From positions 434,001 to 498,000 of the forward strand of contig NC_071331.1 of the NCBI RefSeq assembly GCF_010183535.1: DNA of 64,000 nt, given 5' to 3'. The DNA is from Caenorhabditis remanei (taxonomy: Eukaryota > Nematoda > Chromadorea > Rhabditida > Rhabditidae). The notes under the pieces were generated by a model. That model was given only the letters and a program-made list of their open reading frames with translations, had not been told where the DNA came from and did not search any database. Numbering within the stretch: the stretch's first letter is position 1; the number at the start of each line of letters is the position of its first letter. This document shows, in pieces, positions 58,876 through 64,000 of this stretch. A program made the position numbers and the translations under genes.

Positions 58876-59512
58876 CCAGTCGGTTCACGTCGCCTAACGG
58901 CGACTAAACCTCCTTCTCAACACCACCCTCTGGGTGTTACAACGAATTACCCGGAAACGGACGACACGTTTGGATTCCTCTAGTTTTTCTGAATCCGATA
59001 ATATCAAAAAATCCTTCACGTCGTCACTTTTTAGAAAACGGCCCATAACTTTTTATGACGTGGATCAATCCGAAAACGAACGGCACTGGCCACAAAGAAA
59101 AAAAAAAGTCAAAGTTACATTTAACCGCTTTTCTTTGGAGTCTGGAGTCGAACCAACTAACTGTAGTCAACGTTGCTTAACTTGCCAGATCGGACGGTCG
59201 GCGCGTTCCCTTTTATCCACGCGCCACTGAAGAGGCGCCGCTCTGTGGAGAGGAAAGCGAGCAGCCGACGTTTCACGGGTTTTGCCGACCGCCTCCCACT
59301 TTTCTCTCTTCGAATTTGGCTTGAAAAGCAGTATTTTTGATCGAGAAGTCGTAATTTTGATAATTTTGAAAAAAGAAAAAGACGGGCATCATTAAGAGGA
59401 AATTTCTGATCTTTTGGTCCAAATTCGAAGAAAATCGGTCCAGTAGGAAGGGCGGTAGGATCGGCGACAGACAAACAAACATACAGCCGTTTGCGTTTGT
59501 TAATAGTAAAGA
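58876..59512 (-). mobile_element. Helitron (non-autonomous), copy A
   Basis: On the minus strand: A|TCTTTACTATTAACAAACGC, then GTTTGTTTGTCTGTCGCCG and CTACTGGACCGATTTTCTTC. It ends GTCGCCGTTAGGCGAC, GTGAACCGACTGG|T. The 637-base element has A and T flanks, confirmed by the empty site in the other palindrome arm (rc of about 59690-59705). No Rep/helicase. The 5' 200 bases share TGATGCCCG and CTTTTTTCAAAA blocks with copy B. Confidence 0.85.
59125..59240 (-). ncRNA. 5S rRNA / tRNA chimeric module in Helitron A
   Basis: The minus strand at 59166-59196 matches the Caenorhabditis 5S rRNA internal region as I remember it (CCGTCCGATCTGGCAAGTTA, then AGCAACGTTGA), which includes the 5S A box. Upstream, GTGGCGCGTGGATA resembles a tRNA A box. 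Downstream, TTGGTTCGACTCCAG is a perfect tRNA B box. The 5S C box is missing. Confidence 0.6.
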
Positions 59513-59984
59513 TTTTAGACTCCTTTACAGGTTACTTATGTATTACTGTCCTAGATATACTCTACTCAACAGAAGAATCGTTCGACCCTCTGTTTTTTTC
59601 CAAAATTCAGATCACGTGACCTAAAAATGAAAAATTCAGAAAAAATTGATTGTAGGGTAGTAATACATAAATAACCTGTAGAGGAGTCTAAAATTCTAAT
59701 TAAATCTCATTTTTTGGTTTGATCTACATTTGAGTGTGTAAACATGCATCATCCGTCAAATAATCGAATGGACTCGGTTTCTTTATAACGTTTTTCCAAA
59801 GTAACAGTATTTCCTAAATTATCTCATTCCGACAAAATAGTAGCTTTATAATTTAAAAAACAAAAATAAAGAACATGTCTTTACCAATCATCTGCAAAAA
59901 AATCTTTTGAAAATATTGAAAATATGAGAAGTTATGAAGAGCCAAAGTGAGTCGATTAAAAAATTTAAAAAAAAAACAAAAAAT

Positions 59985-60985
59985 GCGATTTTAATTTTCG
60001 AGCTCTCCCGGAAAATTATTTTTAATGCTCTGAAACGATGGTTTTTCTCAATTTTTTATTCAATCATGTCATTTTACTTCAGTTCCGATACAATTTTCGA
60101 TCATGCCACAAAAAAATATTTGAAAAAATTGAATTTTTTGATTTTTTGAAGTTTTTTCCAGAATTGAATCATTCGAGCTGAAATATTAAGGATAGCATTA
60201 TAAAATTCAAAGAATTTGACTGGAACATAGTTTAACTTTATAATACAATTGATTTCCACCATCGGATCATCTGTTACTTACGCTTAAATGATGAAATTCA
60301 GCGAAATGTTCCACTTGAGGGGTTGGTGCAAATGTTCTTGATGCTTGCAACGTTATTTGGCAAAGGACTGTGTTGAAAAGGACAGAAAACATAAGAAAAC
60401 TACAAAAATCAAGTAATTCTGCAAGATTTTCGAAAAAAAGTTCTTAATAAGACTTATACATGTTCAATGGCATGACCTTTTTATGGAAGTCAGAAAAGGT
60501 TTTTTTTTTCAATTTTTTTTCGAAAATCTTGCAGAATTACTTGATTTTTGTAGTTTTCTTATGTTTTCTGTCCTTTTCAACACAGTCCTTTGCCAAATAA
60601 CGTTGCAAGTATCAAGAACATTTGCATAAACTTCCCAAGTGGAACATTTCGCTGAATTTCATCATTTAAGCGTAAGTAACAGATGATCCGATGGTGGAAA
60701 TCAATTGTATTATAAAGTTAAACTATGTTCCAGTCATATTCTTTTAATTTTATAATGCTATCCTTAATATTTCAGCTCGAATGATTCAATTCTGGAAAAA
60801 ACTTCAAAAAATCAAAAAATTCAATTTTTTCAAATATTTTTTTGTGGCATGATCGAAAATTGTATCGGAACTGAAGTAAAATGACATGATTGAATAAAAA
60901 ATTGAGAAAAACCATCGTTTCAGAGAATTAAAAATACTTTTCCGGGAGAGCTCGAAAATTAAAATCACATTTTTTCTCATACTTC
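59985..60985. mobile_element. ~1-kb palindrome
   Basis: The left arm TTTTCGAGCTCTCCCGGAAAA, TTCAATCATGTCATTTTACTTC, TACGCTTAAATGATGAAATTC is repeated inverted up to about 60985. The centre is near 60480. Arms are about 450 bases with few mismatches; no coding frame. The left end overlaps the previous palindrome's right end. Confidence 0.9.
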
Positions 60986-61258
60986 CCCAAAAACCCGTTT
61001 TTTGGGTCTAGAGATACGGGTAGGGATATTATGTGTCCGACACCAAATTTTATGTAGATTACGATTTTAAAATAAAAAAGCCCGTCTTCTCGGGTCACTG
61101 TCGAGATAAAAACGATTTTATGAAAAAACCCAAAAATTTAACACAAATTGAAAATTTTCACAATGAAGGTGTTGAGCTGGAATTTTCTTTTAAAAACAAA
61201 AAATGCTTAAAATAGTGTCTACAATAAGTTCCCGTTGAGATTTTGGCACTGTTCTAGA

Positions 61259-61425
61259 ACGCCGGAACGAAAAAAAAATCCCGGAACGAAAAGAAAAAAT
61301 CCCGGAACGAAAAAAAATCCCGGAACGAAAAAAAAATCCCGGAACGAAAAAAAAATCCCGGAACGAAAAAAAAATCCCGGAACCAAAAAAAAATCCCGGA
61401 ACAAGAAAAAAATCCCGGAACCAAA
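61259..61425 (+). repeat. Tandem (CCCGGAACGAAAAAAAAT)n, left arm
   Basis: About nine units of 17-20 bases, with variants CCGGAACCAAAA and CCGGAACAAGAAA towards the inside. The mirror array is at about 63048-63195. Confidence 0.9.
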
Positions 61426-61536
61426 ATTTTCATTCTATTATTTGAATTTTTTTCGTTTTTCTTTCAATATGTGTCTTATAATTTAGCTAGTCATACATTT
61501 TTTCTTCACTCTTCCTTTTTTATTACAACATGATTT

Positions 61537-61767
61537 TTGCGGAATCTTTATTTGGAATACATGATAAACAAGGTCTGTGTCGAGTCCGGCTTGGTAGAGG
61601 CTTACAAGAGCATGCACAAGAAGTATCTGAAAAATGAAATGTATGCAGGTAAAATTGATAGGAATCATTACCAATGTCTTCCTGTTGGTGATCTGGTTCC
61701 GAGTCATCTGGCCCATACTCCAAAGGTACAACAAAATAGGGTACAACGAGGAAAAAGTTACTCTTAG
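61537..61767 (+). CDS. 76-codon frame in the palindrome arm, unknown
   Basis: It reads like protein for its first two thirds (VESGLVEAYKSMHKKYLKNE, then GDLVPSHLAHTP) before running into the AGGGTACAACAA repeats. The same frame is present inverted at 62702-62932. It may be a captured exon fragment; not recognised. Confidence 0.25.
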   Translation: MRNLYLEYMINKVCVESGLVEAYKSMHKKYLKNEMYAGKIDRNHYQCLPVGDLVPSHLAHTPKVQQNRVQRGKSYS

Positions 61768-63267
61768 GGTATCATGACTCAAAGGGTACTATACTTTTAG
61801 GGTACAACAAGTAAGTTGCTCATAAGGTACAACAGATTGTTGACTCAAACGGGACAACGAACTCAATACTCGAAGGGTACAGCAAAATTCTGGATCACAA
61901 CTGAACTTGGTCAATTATCATTATTCAAACTGTATGATGTTCCACAGAATAAAAGTTCTACTGCGGAATATTGTTCAGACTGGTCCAAAATTCATAAATT
62001 TGATAAAAATAGCAATAGTGTTTGGTTATTTTTGGTTATACTTAAAAGTGACAATGTCTGACTGGCTCTAGTCTTATTTAGCACATTTTATTAACTGACA
62101 TCTAATTTCCAGGTTTCTTGCATCACGTAGGAAGTCGAAGTACTGCAGTCTACTCGAAAAGGAAAACACCTTATCCAGATATTAGTGTCTAGGGGAGTTA
62201 TGATCAAAAAAGAGAATAATTTTTATGGATTTCCACGTACCACCTCCATGGTAAAATGTGACTGTGTGACAAAAATCAAAAATATCTTAGATTTCAGTTA
62301 TTCAGAGAATAGTACTCATATAACTTTGCAGCCTGTTCTGACCATATTTCAGTAAGTTACGGGCACTTCAGAAATTAACCTTCATTTTTTAGAAAAAGTT
62401 GATGTCTTATACTCGAGCCAGTCAGACATTGTCACTTAAATAACCAAACACGGTTGCTATTTTTATCAAATTTATGAATTTTGGACCAGTCTGAACAATA
62501 TTCCGCAGTAGAACTTTTATTCTGTGGAACATCATACAGTTTGAATAATGATAATTGACCAAGTTCAGTTGTGATCCAGAATTTTGCTGTACCCTTCGAG
62601 TATTGAGTTCGTTGTCCCGTTTGAGTCAACAATCTGTTGTACCTTATGAGCAACTTACTTGTTGTACCCTAAAAGTATAGTACCCTTTGAGTCATGATAC
62701 CCTAAGAGTAACTTTTTCCTCGTTGTACCCTATTTTGTTGTACCTTTGGAGTATGGGCCAGATGACTCGGAACCAGATCACCAACAGGAAGACATTGGTA
62801 ATGATTCCTATCAATTTTACCTGCATACATTTCATTTTTCAGATACTTCTTGTGCATGCTCTTGTAAGCCTCTACCAAGCCGGACTCGACACAGACCTTG
62901 TTTATCATGTATTCCAAATAAAGATTCCGCAAAAATCATGTTGTAATAAAAAAGGAAGAGTGAAGAAAAAATGTATGACTAGCTAAATTATAAGACACAT
63001 ATTGAAAGAAAAACGAAAAAAATTCAAATAATAGAATGAAAATTTTGGTTCCGGGATTTTTTTCTTGTTCCGGGATTTTTTTTTGGTACCGGGATTTTTT
63101 TTTCGTTCCGGGATTTTTTTTTCGTTCCGGGATTTTTTTTCGTTCCGGGATTTTTTCTTTTCGTTCCGGGATTTTTTTTTCGTTCCGGCGTTCTAGAACA
63201 GTGCCGAGATTTTATTCCTAACTACTCCAGGAAAAATTTTCGAAAAATATCGATTTTTCGATTTTCT

Positions 63268-63473
63268 TAGGTAGCCAGGTGACGGACCCGGCCAAAAAGT
63301 ACCCCAATTTACTGAGGACACTTTATACTCTTTTTGGTCAAAAGGATTGGCAAATCGGAGATGGTCAACTTTTTTCGGGTGAACATGGTCAGTTGATCGA
63401 TGCTCGAACGACTCGGAGAGTGCGTCTTAATAACATTCAAAATTATATGCCGGATACGGAGCACCCAGAATGA
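63268..63473 (+). CDS. Possible terminal exon, unknown protein
   Basis: After the acceptor CGATTTTCTTAG (about 63271) a frame reads VTDPAKKYPNLLRTLYTLFG, then DARTTRRVRLNNIQNYMPD, to a stop at 63473. It looks like real protein sequence, but I do not recognise it and no upstream exon is visible past the 2-kb palindrome. It may be a remnant of a gene cut by that element. Confidence 0.35.
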
Positions 63474-64000
63474 GGGGATTACGGTAGTAGATAGTCACGT
63501 GTTCTCTCTAGATGAAGAAGATAACTGAGTTGTTTGCTCATGTTGCATGGGGAGATTACTGTAGTCGATGAGAGTTATTTAAAAGAGTCCCGCCGAGTGT
63601 GAATGAGCTGAAGGTTGGAAATTCTGATTTGAGATTCAGAGATTCAGATTGCAGAGAAGGAAAACAAAGAAAACGGTTATTTTGGACTATTTCGGGAAAA
63701 CGACAAAGATTACTCAAGTGAGTTATGGTATTGGGGTCGAGAAATTCAATGTACTGTAATGACTAATATTCTAAGAACTTTGGCCGTCAGTTTAAAATCT
63801 TCATCTTTGAGAGTGTCTGACGTGATCATTGGTTGTCCCGAAAAATTAGTTTTTAATGGTTTATATTGATCAAAAATAGAGCTCCATTTTTGTATCTGAC
63901 AACTTTTCTGTACAGTCACTCCCTTACATGCTACGTAACGACCAATTCCAGTTCAAAATCGCACAATTTTGGAGCTGTCGTCTTAAAATGACCATGACTC
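63474..64000. other. Right edge, no gene identified
   Basis: TATTTAAAAGAG at about 63577 and a possible donor ACTCAAG|TGAG near 63717 could be the promoter and first non-coding exon of a gene lying to the right. Weak evidence. Confidence 0.25.

Larger units (their letters stand above)
51917..60003. mobile_element. Palindromic element split by an LTR element and a Helitron
   Basis: The left arm is 51917-52167 + 58823-58875 + 59513-59558; the right arm is about 59650-60003, reverse complement of the left (for example AGTCGACTCACTTTAGCTC against GAGCCAAAGTGAGTCGA). The right arm is uninterrupted at the points where the LTR element (single CATG) and Helitron A (A|T) sit in the left arm. Confidence 0.85.
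61242..63207. mobile_element. ~2-kb palindrome with duplicated frames
   Basis: Arms of about 800 bases (61242-62072 and 62411-63207) start from GGCACTGTTCTAGAACGCCGG and its complement. Both carry CCCGGAACGAAAAAAAAT tandem repeats at the outside and AGGGTACAACAA-type repeats inside, around a unique centre of about 340 bases. Frames of 76 and 99 codons occur in each arm because of the symmetry. Confidence 0.9.

Noticed and set aside
61483..61782. 99-codon frame on the minus strand of the palindrome arm
   Set aside because: It is antisense to the more protein-like 76-codon frame and loses sense in the repeats.

Overview
The window is nuclear DNA of a Caenorhabditis-type nematode. The genes are intron-rich, with AT-rich introns ending in TTTCAG-like acceptors, and candidate trans-splice acceptors sit just before start codons. 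The genome is full of small palindromic transposons. Exons were joined by hand from GT/AG sites; five genes give joined reading frames that stay open and divide by three, while two more rest on single exons. Copine, KE4-type ZIP transporter, SLC17 transporter and a second acetyl-CoA carboxylase follow each other as I recall them from the T28F3 region on the right arm of C. elegans chromosome IV (nra-1, zipt-7.1/hke-4.1, T28F3.4, T28F3.5). That comparison is from memory. Many introns and repeats look unlike C. elegans, so I infer a sister species.

Layout. 1-403: last exon of a poly(A) polymerase (+). 698-1737: nematode gene with two SPK domains (-). 2213-7949: copine (-). 11729-14844: ZIP zinc transporter (-). 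17013-23820: SLC17-type anion transporter (-). 23821-34045: large gene-poor interval with one lysine-rich small ORF. 34046-43122: acetyl-CoA carboxylase, 12 exons (+), with an unrelated one-exon gene nested antisense in intron 5. 43544-45044: KH-domain (NOVA-like) RNA-binding gene (-), convergent with the carboxylase.

The strongest non-coding signal lies at about 17.4-31 kb. The SLC17 introns and the interval upstream carry the piRNA (21U-RNA) promoter core CTGTTTCA, or its close variant CAGTTTCA, at 14 sites on both strands. At all 14 a YRNT start context lies 36-40 nt downstream. This is the signature of the type-1 piRNA clusters of Caenorhabditis chromosome IV. The only exact core I noticed elsewhere, in a copine intron, lacks the start context.

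45-64 kb is accessory DNA. It holds a broken Olig/BHLHE22-like bHLH gene, two Helitrons sharing a 3' end and carrying tRNA-like or 5S-rRNA-like modules, a young LTR retrotransposon with 316-bp LTRs that appear identical, and two large palindromes. The LTR element has an unusual order: Gag, then an envelope-like glycoprotein, then protease, then only the integrase C-terminus, with reverse transcriptase missing. It and one Helitron sit in the same arm of an older palindromic element whose other arm keeps both empty sites, so both boundaries can be read to the base.
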